This document shows, in pieces, positions 25,899 to 34,012 of a DNA stretch of 64,000 nucleotides. The notes beneath the pieces were generated by a model. The model was not told where the DNA came from and ran no database searches. It saw only the letters and a program-made list of their open reading frames with translations. The translations under genes were made by a program, and so were the position numbers. The DNA comes from Streptomyces sp. cf386 (GTDB lineage: Bacteria > Actinomycetota > Actinomycetes > Streptomycetales > Streptomycetaceae), in the NCBI RefSeq assembly GCF_900103585.1, contig NZ_FNHV01000006.1, positions 186,001-250,000 on the forward strand, read 5' to 3'. Positions within the stretch are counted from its first letter, which is position 1, and each line of letters starts with the position of its first letter.

Positions 25899-26507
25899 TC
25901 AGCCGAGCGGTTCCCGCCACATGGGCCACATCCGGGGACCGTCCGGGAGGTCGAGCGGGCGGCCCTTGAGGTCGAAGCCGAGGCGCTCGTACAGCTTCCG
26001 GCTGCGGGCGTTGCTCGCCTCCAGATAGGCGGCCACACCGTCCTGGTCGCAGCGGTCGAGGACCGCTGTGATGAGCGCGGTGCCGAGCCCCTGGCCCTGG
26101 CACTCGGGGGCGACGGCGATCATCCACAGATACTCGTGAGCGACGCCGGAGGGGTGGATGCCGGCGGTCAGCCGGGCGATCTCCTCCACCCGCCGGTTGT
26201 CCGGGTCGACCTCGGCACGCAGCCGGGCGGGGCCTTCGTCGTCGGCGTGCTCGGGACCGAGTCCGTGGTCCTGCGCGGGTATGGACAGCCACAGCGCGCA
26301 GGCCGTGCCGTCCTCGGTGACATCGATACGGCCGTCTTCGAGCACGATGTCGGCGAAGGCGGCCATGAGCCTGGGGTGCCTGGTACGACGCCGCTCCGCA
26401 CCCGGAAACACCCAGCCACTGACCGGATCGTCCTGGAAGGCCGCGTCCAGCAGCCCCACCACCAGCTCCCGGTCCCCCTCGCCCGCCGCCCGGATCGCCA
26501 CACCCAT
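25899..26507 (-). CDS. GNAT family N-acetyltransferase
   Basis: 202 residues. Acetyl-CoA site motif A reads MIAVAPECQGQGLGTALITAVLDRC, followed by VAAYLEASNARSRKLYERLGFDL, a complete GNAT C-terminal half. The N-terminus (MGVAIRAAGEGDRELVVGLL) is the usual first strand. Acceptor unknown; resembles the puromycin N-acetyltransferase-like branch by its WREPLG-type end. Convergent with TetR. Confidence 0.88.
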   Translation of the reverse strand: MGVAIRAAGEGDRELVVGLLDAAFQDDPVSGWVFPGAERRRTRHPRLMAAFADIVLEDGRIDVTEDGTACALWLSIPAQDHGLGPEHADDEGPARLRAEVDPDNRRVEEIARLTAGIHPSGVAHEYLWMIAVAPECQGQGLGTALITAVLDRCDQDGVAAYLEASNARSRKLYERLGFDLKGRPLDLPDGPRMWPMWREPLG

Positions 26508-26629
26508 GTCCACCCGCCCCTTCGTCTCAACCGGCCTTGATCGTAGGGGGATTGGTGCGTGTGCGGCGTCCGGGAAACCGGTTTGTCGAGATCTGACCGG
26601 TGGACCGGAGGCAGGGCCAGTACACAGGG

Positions 26630-26666
26630 ACGGGCCCCGCACACCGTGGGGATGTGCGGGACCCGT
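26630..26666 (-). terminator. Hairpin downstream of the polyprenyl synthase
   Basis: ACGGG-C-CCCGCACA (26630-26643) pairs with TGTGCGGG-A-CCCGT (26653-26666), 13 of 14 positions matched, with a 9-nt loop. It lies 134 bp past the synthase stop; the rest of 26508-26799 shows nothing else. Confidence 0.6.
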
Positions 26667-26799
26667 CAGCCCGGAGCCCATCGGCTGCCGCACGGGGTCA
26701 GGAACCGCACGGCCCCGTGGCTCCGGGGGCTGAACGACCGTCGGCCGCCGGAAGCTGTCCGGCGCCGCGGCCTCGATCGGTGCGGCCGTCGGCCGCCGC

Positions 26800-27885
26800 T
26801 CAGTTACTGCGTCGGGTCACGAACTCCGCCAGGGACAGGAGCCCGCCCGCCTCCTCGGGGTCGGGGACCGCGCGGGCAAGTGCCTGCATGGCGCGGGCCA
26901 TCCGGTCGGCGGCCTGGGCCTGCGCCCAGTCGCGTCCGCCCGCCCGCTCGACGGCGAGCGTGGTCCGCGCGATGTCCCCCTCGTCCTGCTGGTCGTACGG
27001 CACCGCGTACAACGCGGCCAGTTCCGCCGCCGCCGGACCACCGGAGGTCAGCGCGGCGACGACCGGCAGGGACTTCTTGCGGGCGGCGAGGTCCGCGCCG
27101 GCCGGCTTGCCGGTGTGGCTGGGGTCGCCCCATATGCCGATCACGTCGTCGATGAGCTGGAAGGCGAGCCCGGCCTCGCGGCCGAACGCGTCCAGCGCCG
27201 CCACGTCCTCGTCCGCCGCCCCCGCGTAGAGCGCGCCGAGGGCGCAGGCGCACCCCAGCAGGGCGCCGGTCTTGGCCTCCGCCATGGCGAGCACCTCGTC
27301 GAGGCCTACGTCGCCGGGGCCCCGCTTCTCCATCGACGTGTCCGCGTGCTGGCCGGCGCACAGCTCGACCACGCAGGCCGCGAGCCGGGCGGCGGCCGCC
27401 GCGGATGCCGGGTTCGGGTCCTCGGCGAGCAGCCGCAGGGCCAGCGCTTGGAGGGCGTCACCGGCGAGGATCGCGTCGGCGTCCCCGAACACGGTCCATA
27501 CGGTGGGCCGGTGCCGACGGGTGGTGTCCCGGTCCATCACGTCGTCGTGCAACAGCGTGAAGTTGTGCACCAGTTCCACCGCCACGGCCGCCGGTACGGC
27601 CGCCGCACGCGCGCTCGGTCCGCCGAGCGCGGCGGCCGCGGTGAGGACGAGGGCGGGGCGGATCGCCTTGCCCGCGTTGCCCGCCGCCGGCGTGCCGTCC
27701 GCGTGCTCCCAGCCGAAGTGGTAGCGCGCGATCCGGCGCATGGAACCCGGCAACGACTGGACGGAGGACCGCAGTTCGGGGTCGACCGAGACCCGGGCCC
27801 GCTCCAGGATCACCGCCGCCTCGGGCCCGTCGTGCGGACCGGTCACGCCGGTGTGCCGCGTCGTTCGCGTCGTCGACTCGGCCAT
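26800..27885 (-). CDS. Polyprenyl diphosphate synthase, probable encapsulin cargo
   Basis: 361-residue trans-isoprenyl synthase that condenses IPP with allylic diphosphates. First Asp-rich motif LLHDDVMDRD (DDxxD at 114-118), KAIRPAL (73-79) for diphosphate binding, and second Asp motif FQLIDDVIGIWGD (246-254). Residues 1-22 (Thr/Arg/Gly/His-rich, TRTTRHTGVTGPHDGP) look disordered and precede the catalytic core. Such N-terminal tails carry cargo-loading signals in family 2B encapsulin systems. The gene lies 113 bp downstream of the encapsulin shell gene on the same strand. Chain length of the product cannot be told. Confidence 0.9.
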   Translation of the reverse strand: MAESTTRTTRHTGVTGPHDGPEAAVILERARVSVDPELRSSVQSLPGSMRRIARYHFGWEHADGTPAAGNAGKAIRPALVLTAAAALGGPSARAAAVPAAVAVELVHNFTLLHDDVMDRDTTRRHRPTVWTVFGDADAILAGDALQALALRLLAEDPNPASAAAAARLAACVVELCAGQHADTSMEKRGPGDVGLDEVLAMAEAKTGALLGCACALGALYAGAADEDVAALDAFGREAGLAFQLIDDVIGIWGDPSHTGKPAGADLAARKKSLPVVAALTSGGPAAAELAALYAVPYDQQDEGDIARTTLAVERAGGRDWAQAQAADRMARAMQALARAVPDPEEAGGLLSLAEFVTRRSN

Positions 27886-27998
27886 GGGATCCCCCTCGGA
27901 GAGTCCGCGGACGGTGGCGCCTGCGCCGCGGCCGGGCGCATACGACGGGGGTCTACCCGCCCTGGCACGCGCAGACACGGCTCCCAGGTGCGGAAACG

Positions 27999-29405
27999 TC
28001 ACCTCCAGCGCCCGATCTCGACGTTCTCCAGCACACCGAGGGCGTCCGGCACCAGGACCGCGGCCGAGTAGTAGGCCGTCACGAGGTACTTGATGATGGC
28101 CTGTTCGTTGATGCCCATGAACCGGCAGGACAGGCTCGGCTCGATCTCGTCCGGGATGCCCGCCTGCTGCAGCCCGATGACGCCCTGCTCCGCCTCGCCC
28201 GTACGCATGGCGATGATCGAGGTCGTACGGGCCTCGGTGACCGGGATCTTGTTGCACGGATAGATCGGCACACCGCGCCAGGTGGGGATGCGGTTGCCGG
28301 CGGCCTCGATGGTCTCGGGGACGAGTCCGCGCTTGTTCAGCTCGCGGCCGAACGCGGCGATCGCGCGCGGGTGGGCGAGGAGCAGCTTGGTGCCGCGGCG
28401 CCGGCTGAGCAGCTCGTCCAGGTCGTCGGGGCTGGGCACACCGTCGTGCGGCTGGACCCGCTGGTCGTACTCGCAGTTGTTGAGGAGCCCGAACTCGCGG
28501 TTGTTGATGAGCTCGTGCTCCTGGCGCTCCTTCAGGGCCTCCACGGTCAGCCGGAGCTGCTGCTCGGTCTGGTTCATCGGCTGGTTGTAGAGGTCGGCCA
28601 CGCGCGTGTGGATGCGCAGCACGGTCTGGGCGACGCTCAGTTCGTACTCACGGGGCCTGGCCTCGTAGTCGACGAAGGTGTGCGGGATGTCGGGCTCGCC
28701 GCTGTGGCCGGCGGCGAGGTCGATCTCCTTCTCGCCGTACTTGTTGGTGCGCTGCTCGGGGATCGCCCGCAGCTGCTCGATGTGTTCACGCAGGGAGTCG
28801 GCTCGCTCGGCGACCCGCTCGACGTCCTGGCGGGGCAGCACCAGCACGGTGCAGGCGGTGACCGCGCGGACCGTGTACTCCCAGATGGCGTCGGAGTCGA
28901 GCAGCGACTGCTCACCGAGGTAGGCGCCGTCCGCGAGGACGCCCAGGGACTCGTCCTCCCCATAGGGGCCGGTGCCGAGCTTCTCCACCCTGCCGTGCGC
29001 CAGCAGGTACACCTCGTCGGTCGGGCTGCCGAACGAGGCGATCACGGCCCCCGCGGCGAACTCGCGCTGCTGGCAGCGCTGGGCGAGCTCCGACAGCACG
29101 TCCTCGTCCTCGTACGACCGCAACGCCGGCAGCTCGGTCAGCTCGGCGGGGATGACCTCCACACGATCGCCGGTCTTCACGAACGTGATGCGTCCGTCCC
29201 CGACGGCGTAGGTCAGACGCCGGTTCACGCGGTACGTGCCACCCTGCACGTTCACCCACGGCAGCATGCGGAGCAGCCAGCGGGAGCTGATCTCCTGCAT
29301 CTGGGGTGCGGACTTGGTCGTGGTGGCCAGGTTCCGCGCTGCCGCAGTGCCGAGACTCTGCTGCGGCGTGCCCTGCTCAGTGCGGACCTCTTCGCCTACC
29401 GACAT
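27999..29405 (-). CDS. Family 2B encapsulin shell protein (EshA-like, with cyclic-nucleotide-binding insertion)
   Basis: 468 residues. Flanking segments carry the HK97-type shell fold seen in family 2 encapsulins (N-terminal arm ~1-95; ~255-468 with TVLRIHTRVADLYNQPMNQ, REFGLLNN, GTKLLLAHPRAIAAFGRELN, GVPIYPCNKIPV, ISxxR-like TSIIAMRTGEAEQGVIGL). Between them (~95-205) is a CAP-type cyclic-nucleotide-binding domain (FAAGAVIASFGSPTDEVYLLAHGRVEKLG, YLGEQSLLDSDAIWEYTVRAV). The phosphate-binding cassette keeps Gly-Glu but lacks the usual Pro-Arg. EshA of S. griseus belongs here; these proteins assemble into ~T=1 shells. ATG 29405 with GGAGGG. The downstream prenyl synthase is the expected cargo. 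Confidence 0.9.
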   Translation of the reverse strand: MSVGEEVRTEQGTPQQSLGTAAARNLATTTKSAPQMQEISSRWLLRMLPWVNVQGGTYRVNRRLTYAVGDGRITFVKTGDRVEVIPAELTELPALRSYEDEDVLSELAQRCQQREFAAGAVIASFGSPTDEVYLLAHGRVEKLGTGPYGEDESLGVLADGAYLGEQSLLDSDAIWEYTVRAVTACTVLVLPRQDVERVAERADSLREHIEQLRAIPEQRTNKYGEKEIDLAAGHSGEPDIPHTFVDYEARPREYELSVAQTVLRIHTRVADLYNQPMNQTEQQLRLTVEALKERQEHELINNREFGLLNNCEYDQRVQPHDGVPSPDDLDELLSRRRGTKLLLAHPRAIAAFGRELNKRGLVPETIEAAGNRIPTWRGVPIYPCNKIPVTEARTTSIIAMRTGEAEQGVIGLQQAGIPDEIEPSLSCRFMGINEQAIIKYLVTAYYSAAVLVPDALGVLENVEIGRWR

Positions 29406-29710
29406 AAGGAATTGCCCTCCAGGTCATGCCCCGGCGCCGATCTGGCGCCGCGCATCGCGATCTGCATGCACGAGCCTTCCATCACGGAGTGTGTCTGTGC
29501 TATTACCCGAAAGAGGGGGAATGGATCATCGAGTCACTGGGCAAATAGGGGCCGCGTGTCCACTCCCACCGCTCCGGCCACCGCCCTTCACTTGGCCGAA
29601 ACAGCTCGCACGCCGTGCGAGCCGAGGAGTCCCGTCCAGCCGATGTCGGTAAAGCACGGATACGGGGCGGCTGCGTGAGGCGGCCGACGCACAGTGCGAA
29701 GGAGGCGGTC
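29406..29710. other. Divergent promoter region of encapsulin and amidase genes
   Basis: 305 bp with no coding bias. GGAGGG precedes the encapsulin ATG and GGAGG the amidase ATG. On the minus strand a GGGTAA hexamer (about 29505-29510) resembles the -10 of SigB/SigH-type promoters (GGGTAT) but no matching -35 was found, so no promoter is called. Confidence 0.4.
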
Positions 29711-30301
29711 ATGTCCACACCCATGTCCGCGAGCAGATTCCTGGAGAGACTCCGAGCCGAGGGCGCCACGATCGTCGAGGTCGGCGACTGGGAGCACCAC
29801 AACCGCAACCACGTGGGCCCTTGGGGCCCGGTGCACGGCGTGATGATCCATCACACGGTGACCAAGGGCAGCGCCCACACGGTGGCGCTGTGCCGCGACG
29901 GCTACGAGGGATTGCCGGGGCCGCTGTGCCACGGCGTGATCACGAAGGACGGACGGGTCCACCTGGTCGGCTACGGCCGTGCCAACCATGCCGGCCTCGG
30001 CGACGACGACGTCCTGCGCGCGGTCATCGCGGAGACCGCGCTGCCACCGGACAACGAGGCGAACACCGATGGCAACCGGCACTTCTACGGCTTCGAGTGC
30101 GAGAACCTGGGGGACGGCCAGGATCCTTGGCCGGAGCCGCAGTTGGACGCGATCGAACGGGTCTCGGCGGCGATCTGCCGGCATCACGGGTGGACGGAGC
30201 GGTCGGTGATCGGACATCTGGAGTGGCAGCCGGGGAAGGTGGATCCGCGGGGGTTCACCATGGCCTGGATGCGGGAGCGGATTCGGGAGAGGCTGCAGTA
30301 G
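29711..30301 (+). CDS. N-acetylmuramoyl-L-alanine amidase (PGRP/amidase_2), no signal peptide
   Basis: 196 residues. Zinc ligands: His in MIHHTVTKGS, His in the GHLEWQPGKVDPRG motif and the following Asp. The substrate-groove segments YHGVI-like (LCHGVITKDGRVHLVGYG) and FYGFECENLGD are present. It resembles phage endolysin or bacterial PGRP-type amidases but lacks a signal peptide and a cell-wall-binding domain, so it acts inside the cell, needs another export route, or works after lysis. ATG 29711 with GGAGGCGG upstream. Stands alone next to the encapsulin genes. Confidence 0.87.
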   Translation: MSTPMSASRFLERLRAEGATIVEVGDWEHHNRNHVGPWGPVHGVMIHHTVTKGSAHTVALCRDGYEGLPGPLCHGVITKDGRVHLVGYGRANHAGLGDDDVLRAVIAETALPPDNEANTDGNRHFYGFECENLGDGQDPWPEPQLDAIERVSAAICRHHGWTERSVIGHLEWQPGKVDPRGFTMAWMRERIRERLQ

Positions 30302-30374
30302 GGCGGCTTCCGCGGGATGCCCGGCGTACCCTCGCGGCGCCGCGGCCCCCGTGTCTCCGGGCGACAATGGGCAG

Positions 30375-31292
30375 GTGACCAGCCCCGACGCCGTGCCCGA
30401 CCCGACCGCCGCTCTCCGGCCCCGGCTCCCCTCCCCCGTGCAGGAGGTGGCCGACGAGCGGTTCGGCCGTCGAGGTGTCCGGCTGGTCCTGAAGCGCGAC
30501 GATCTGATTCACCCGGAGCTGATCGGCAACAAGTGGCGCAAGCTCGCGCCGAATCTGGCCGCTGCGGCGGGGCACACCGTGGTCACCTTCGGCGGCGCCT
30601 ACTCCAATCACCTGCGCGCCACCGCCGCCGCGGGACGACTCCTCGGACTGCCCACCGTCGGGGTGGTGCGGGGCCAGGAGCTGGCCGACCGGCCGCTCAA
30701 CGCTTCGCTGGCGCGCTGTGTGGCCGACGGCATGCGGCTGCACTTCATCGACAGGTCGACGTATCGGCGTAAGGCCGAGTCGGCGACGTTGGCGAGCGTT
30801 CTGCGCGGTATCGGCGCCGAGGACGCGTACGTCGTACCCGAAGGCGGCAGCAATGACCTTGCCGTACGAGGGTGCCAGGCGCTCGGTGCGGAGTTGCGTG
30901 GGTCGGCCGATGTGGTCGCGGTTGCCTGCGGTACGGGCGGGACGTTGGCGGGGCTCGCTGCCGGGCTCGACCCCGGTCAGCGGGCCTTGGGCGTGCCCGT
31001 TCTCAAGGGGGGCTTCCTGGGTGCGGACGTGCGGGAGTTGCAGGTCTCGGCGTTCGGGGGGCCTCGGGGCGACTGGCGCCTGGACGAGCGGTTCCACTTC
31101 GGGGGGTACGGCCGTACGACCCCTGGGCTGGAGGCCTTTGCCGCGGACTTCGAGGAGCGGCACGGGGTGGCAGTCGAACGTCTCTATGTCGCCAAGTTGC
31201 TGTATGGGCTAGTCGTCCTTACCGAAGAGGGCGCCTTCTCGCGCGGGACGGTGATCGCGGCGGTCGTCACGGGCGCTCCTTTCAGCGAGTGA
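30375..31292 (+). CDS. 1-aminocyclopropane-1-carboxylate deaminase / D-cysteine desulfhydrase family PLP enzyme
   Basis: 305 residues, fold-type II PLP enzyme. The Schiff-base lysine is in IGNKWRKLAPNL, followed by TFGGAYSNHLRATAAAGR, where SNH binds the cofactor ring or substrate; the phosphate loop is AVACGTGGTLAGL. The C-terminal half reads GAFSRGTVIAAVVTGA. Whether it acts on ACC or D-cysteine cannot be told. GTG 30375 (VTSPDAVPD) is chosen; GTG 30351 would add 8 residues. Convergent with the antiporter. Confidence 0.87.
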   Translation: MTSPDAVPDPTAALRPRLPSPVQEVADERFGRRGVRLVLKRDDLIHPELIGNKWRKLAPNLAAAAGHTVVTFGGAYSNHLRATAAAGRLLGLPTVGVVRGQELADRPLNASLARCVADGMRLHFIDRSTYRRKAESATLASVLRGIGAEDAYVVPEGGSNDLAVRGCQALGAELRGSADVVAVACGTGGTLAGLAAGLDPGQRALGVPVLKGGFLGADVRELQVSAFGGPRGDWRLDERFHFGGYGRTTPGLEAFAADFEERHGVAVERLYVAKLLYGLVVLTEEGAFSRGTVIAAVVTGAPFSE

Positions 31293-31327
31293 CCAGGCCT
31301 CACTGAACCTGTGACCAGCCCTCACTG
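31289..31327. repeat. 22-bp-period direct repeat spanning two convergent stop codons
   Basis: GTGACCAG[G/C]CCTCACTG occurs at 31289-31305 and 31311-31327 (16 of 17 identical). The first copy contains the TGA of the PLP enzyme, the second the reverse-strand stop of the antiporter. Confidence 0.8.
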
Positions 31328-32917
31328 GGCCTCCCGATAGGCCGCCGCCTCCTCCAGATCGAGCCTGCGCAGGAGCGTTCGCAGCATCTCGTCGTCGATG
31401 TAGCGGCCGTCCCGCAGCCGCACGAACACCGCGCGCTCGGCGCCGATCACGTCGCGGGACAGACGGCGGTAGGTGTCGTCGACGGACTCGCCGGTGACGG
31501 GGTTGGCCTGGCCCAGGCGTTCCCAGACGGAGTTGCGGCGGCGTTCCAGGACCGCTCGCAGACGGTCTGCGAGGGGCTCGGGGAGGGCGTTGCGTTCGTC
31601 GGAGAGGAGTTCTTCGAGGCGTCGTTCGGCCACGCGGGAGGCCTGCGCCTGGGCGTTCGCCTCGGCGAGCGTCTCGGCCTGGGTGTCGCGGGCGGGGAGC
31701 TTCAGGGCGCGGATCAGCGGGGGCAGTGTCACGCCCTGGACGACCAGCGTGCCGATGACCGTCGTGAAGGTCAGGAAGAGGATGAGGTTGCGCTCGGGGA
31801 ACGGCTCGCCGCCGTGCACCGTGAGCGGGATCGAGAAGGCGATCGCCAGTGAGACCACGCCCCGCATGCCGGCCCAGGAGATGATGAACGGGCCCTTCCA
31901 GGTCAGAGGCCCCTCGCGCTCGCGGATCCGCGCCGACAGCATGGGCGGCAGGAAGGTCGCCGGGTAGACCCAGACGAAGCGCGAGACGACGACCACCGCG
32001 AAGACGGCGATCGCGTACCAGGCGGCGCGGCTGCCCTCGTACTCGCCAAGGCCTTTGAGCACCACCGGCAGTTGCAGTCCGATCAGCGCGAACACCGCCG
32101 ACTCCAGCACGAACGCGACCATCCGCCACACCGCCTCCTCCTGGAGCCGGGTGGCGAAGTCGACCTCCCACGCGCGGTGTCCCAGGAACAGCGCGACGAC
32201 CACGACCGCCAGCACACCGGAGGCATGCACCTGCTCGGCGGCGGCGTAGGCGACGAACGGGATCAACAGGGAGAGCGTGTTCTGCAGCAGCGCCTCCTTG
32301 AGGTGCGTGCGCAGCCAGTGGATCGGCACCATCAGCACCAGCCCGACGACAACGCCGCCGACCGCGGCGAGCAGGAACTCGCCGATGCCGCCGGCCCAGG
32401 TGGCGCCCTCACCGACGGCGGCCGCGAGGGCGACCCGGTAGGCGGTGATCGCGGTGGCGTCGTTCACCAGGGACTCGCCCTGCAGGATCGTGGTGACCCG
32501 GGACGGCAGGCCCACCCGGCGTGCGACGGCCGTCGCCGCGACCGCGTCCGGGGGCGCGACCACCGCGCCCAGCACCAGCGCCGCGGTGAGGGGCAGGCCC
32601 GGGACGACGAGATACGCGATCCAGCCGACCGCGAAGGTCGCGAAGAGGACGTAGCCGACCGACAGCAGCATCACGGGCCTCAGCTGGGCCCGAAGATCGA
32701 GGTACGAGCTGTCCGTCGCCGCGCTGTGCAGCAGCGGGGGCAGCACGAGGGGCAGGACGATGTGCGGGTCGAGGGTGTAGTCGGGCACGCCCGGCACGTA
32801 GGAGACGGCCAGTCCCGCGGCGACCAGCAGCAGCGGCGCCGGCACGGGCGTCCGCCGTGCCGCCGCGGCCACGACCGCGCTCCCCGCCACCAGCAACAGC
32901 AGCGGCATCACGTCCAT
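31322..32917 (-). CDS. Na+/H+ antiporter, CPA1 (NhaP/YjcE) family
   Basis: 531 residues. About twelve membrane helices in the first ~400 residues, including the CPA1 signatures AVVAPPDAVAATAVARRVGLP and LQGESLVNDATAIT, where Asn-Asp is the ion-binding pair. AGMRGVVSLAIAFSIPL (~345-361) is the conserved RGVV arginine helix. A ~110-residue soluble tail rich in Glu/Arg follows. Exports Na+ (or K+) for protons in pH and salt homeostasis. Located close to the osmotic-stress sigma system prsH-sigH, though in a separate transcription unit. Confidence 0.93.
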   Translation of the reverse strand: MDVMPLLLLVAGSAVVAAAARRTPVPAPLLLVAAGLAVSYVPGVPDYTLDPHIVLPLVLPPLLHSAATDSSYLDLRAQLRPVMLLSVGYVLFATFAVGWIAYLVVPGLPLTAALVLGAVVAPPDAVAATAVARRVGLPSRVTTILQGESLVNDATAITAYRVALAAAVGEGATWAGGIGEFLLAAVGGVVVGLVLMVPIHWLRTHLKEALLQNTLSLLIPFVAYAAAEQVHASGVLAVVVVALFLGHRAWEVDFATRLQEEAVWRMVAFVLESAVFALIGLQLPVVLKGLGEYEGSRAAWYAIAVFAVVVVSRFVWVYPATFLPPMLSARIREREGPLTWKGPFIISWAGMRGVVSLAIAFSIPLTVHGGEPFPERNLILFLTFTTVIGTLVVQGVTLPPLIRALKLPARDTQAETLAEANAQAQASRVAERRLEELLSDERNALPEPLADRLRAVLERRRNSVWERLGQANPVTGESVDDTYRRLSRDVIGAERAVFVRLRDGRYIDDEMLRTLLRRLDLEEAAAYREAQ

Positions 32918-33067
32918 ACGCCTCGCCCACCCATCACCGCTCGCCCGAATCCGCGCCGCCCAATCGGCGACCCGTTCATGGTCTTCGCCCGCCGTCGTTC
33001 ATCGTCACCGCAGCCCGCCCTCGATTTTCCGCGCCCTCGCGCGCGTGGCCGTCGTAACCTGGCAATC

Positions 33068-33328
33068 ATGAAACAGTGCACGCACGCCGACACGCTGCCG
33101 CACCCGGAACCCGATCCGCTCAGCGAGACGTGTCCCGAGTGTCTGGCGGAGGGCTGGCACCCGGTGCAACTGCGGTTGTGCCTCATCTGCGGTCACGTCG
33201 GCTGCTGCGACTCCTCGCCGGGACGGCACGCCACGGAGCACCACAAGCAGTCCGGGCACCCGATCATGCGGACGTTCGAACCCGGCGAGGCCTGGCGCTG
33301 GTGCTTCGTCGACCACGTACTCGTGTGA
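33068..33328 (+). CDS. UBP-type zinc finger protein
   Basis: 86 residues covering one ZnF-UBP domain: CTHADTL, ETCPECLAEG, LRLCLICGHVGCCDSS, GRHATEHHKQSGHPIMRTF. The eight Cys/His positions of the fold are present. In eukaryotes it binds ubiquitin C-termini; bacterial versions bind unknown C-terminal peptides. The start ATG 33068 is immediately before the first ligand. It is divergent from the antiporter by 150 bp. Confidence 0.9.
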   Translation: MKQCTHADTLPHPEPDPLSETCPECLAEGWHPVQLRLCLICGHVGCCDSSPGRHATEHHKQSGHPIMRTFEPGEAWRWCFVDHVLV

Positions 33329-33598
33329 CGGGGACGTACGCTGGACGACTGAGGATCCGGACGGTTCGACCGTCTGACGCCTGGGTACGTCAAACCGGCG
33401 CCCGCTCTTCCCAATTGGGCCCGCAGACCCCCTAGCCACGGAGCGTATCCGTGTGTTTACTATGAGTGACAGCAAGGGGTTGGGGTCCTGGGGACAGGAA
33501 AGTTAAAGGCGCGATAGCGTCACCGCTGAACCACACATCGCGTTACCCCGGGGGGCAACCCTCGGCCCCGAGAAGCTTGTACCACCTTGGAGGTGAGG

Positions 33599-34012
33599 GT
33601 GTCCCAGATCGCAGGCGAGCCCGCGACCCAGGACTTCGTGGAAGTCCGGCTGCCGGCTGCGGGTGCCTACCTGTCGGTGCTGCGTACGGCGACTGCCGGT
33701 CTCGCGGCCCGTTTGGACTTCACCCTCGACGAGATCGAGGACCTGCGCATCGCGGTCGACGAGGCCTGCGCGATCCTGCTCCAGCAGGCCGTGCCCGGCT
33801 CGGTGCTCAGCTGCGTCTTCCGACTCGTCGACGACTCGCTCGAGGTCACCGTCTCGGCCCCGACCACGGACGGCCACGCCCCCTCCAGGGACACCTTCGC
33901 CTGGACCGTCCTGTCCGCCCTGGCGGGCAAGGTCTCCTCCGCCGTGGACGAGGACAAAACCGTTTCGATCAGCCTCTACAAACAGCGCGGCGCGGGACCC
34001 GGGCCGGCGTGA
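33599..34012 (+). CDS. prsH: Anti-sigma factor of SigH (UshX/PrsH, RsbW-like)
   Basis: 137 residues with the GHKL ATPase-like anti-sigma fold: FVEVRLPAAGAYLSVLRTATAGLAARL, DEIEDLRIAVDEACAILLQQA, and a C-terminal DKTVSISLYKQ. The usual N-box of RsbW (E.C.N...H) is modified: after AVDEAC there is Ala-Ile-Leu-Leu and no Asn, so kinase activity may be weak or absent. GTG 33599 follows GGAGGT (33589-33594). The stop overlaps the GTG of sigH (GTGA), the arrangement found in S. coelicolor, where the protein sequesters SigH until osmotic or other stress. Confidence 0.88.
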   Translation: MSQIAGEPATQDFVEVRLPAAGAYLSVLRTATAGLAARLDFTLDEIEDLRIAVDEACAILLQQAVPGSVLSCVFRLVDDSLEVTVSAPTTDGHAPSRDTFAWTVLSALAGKVSSAVDEDKTVSISLYKQRGAGPGPA

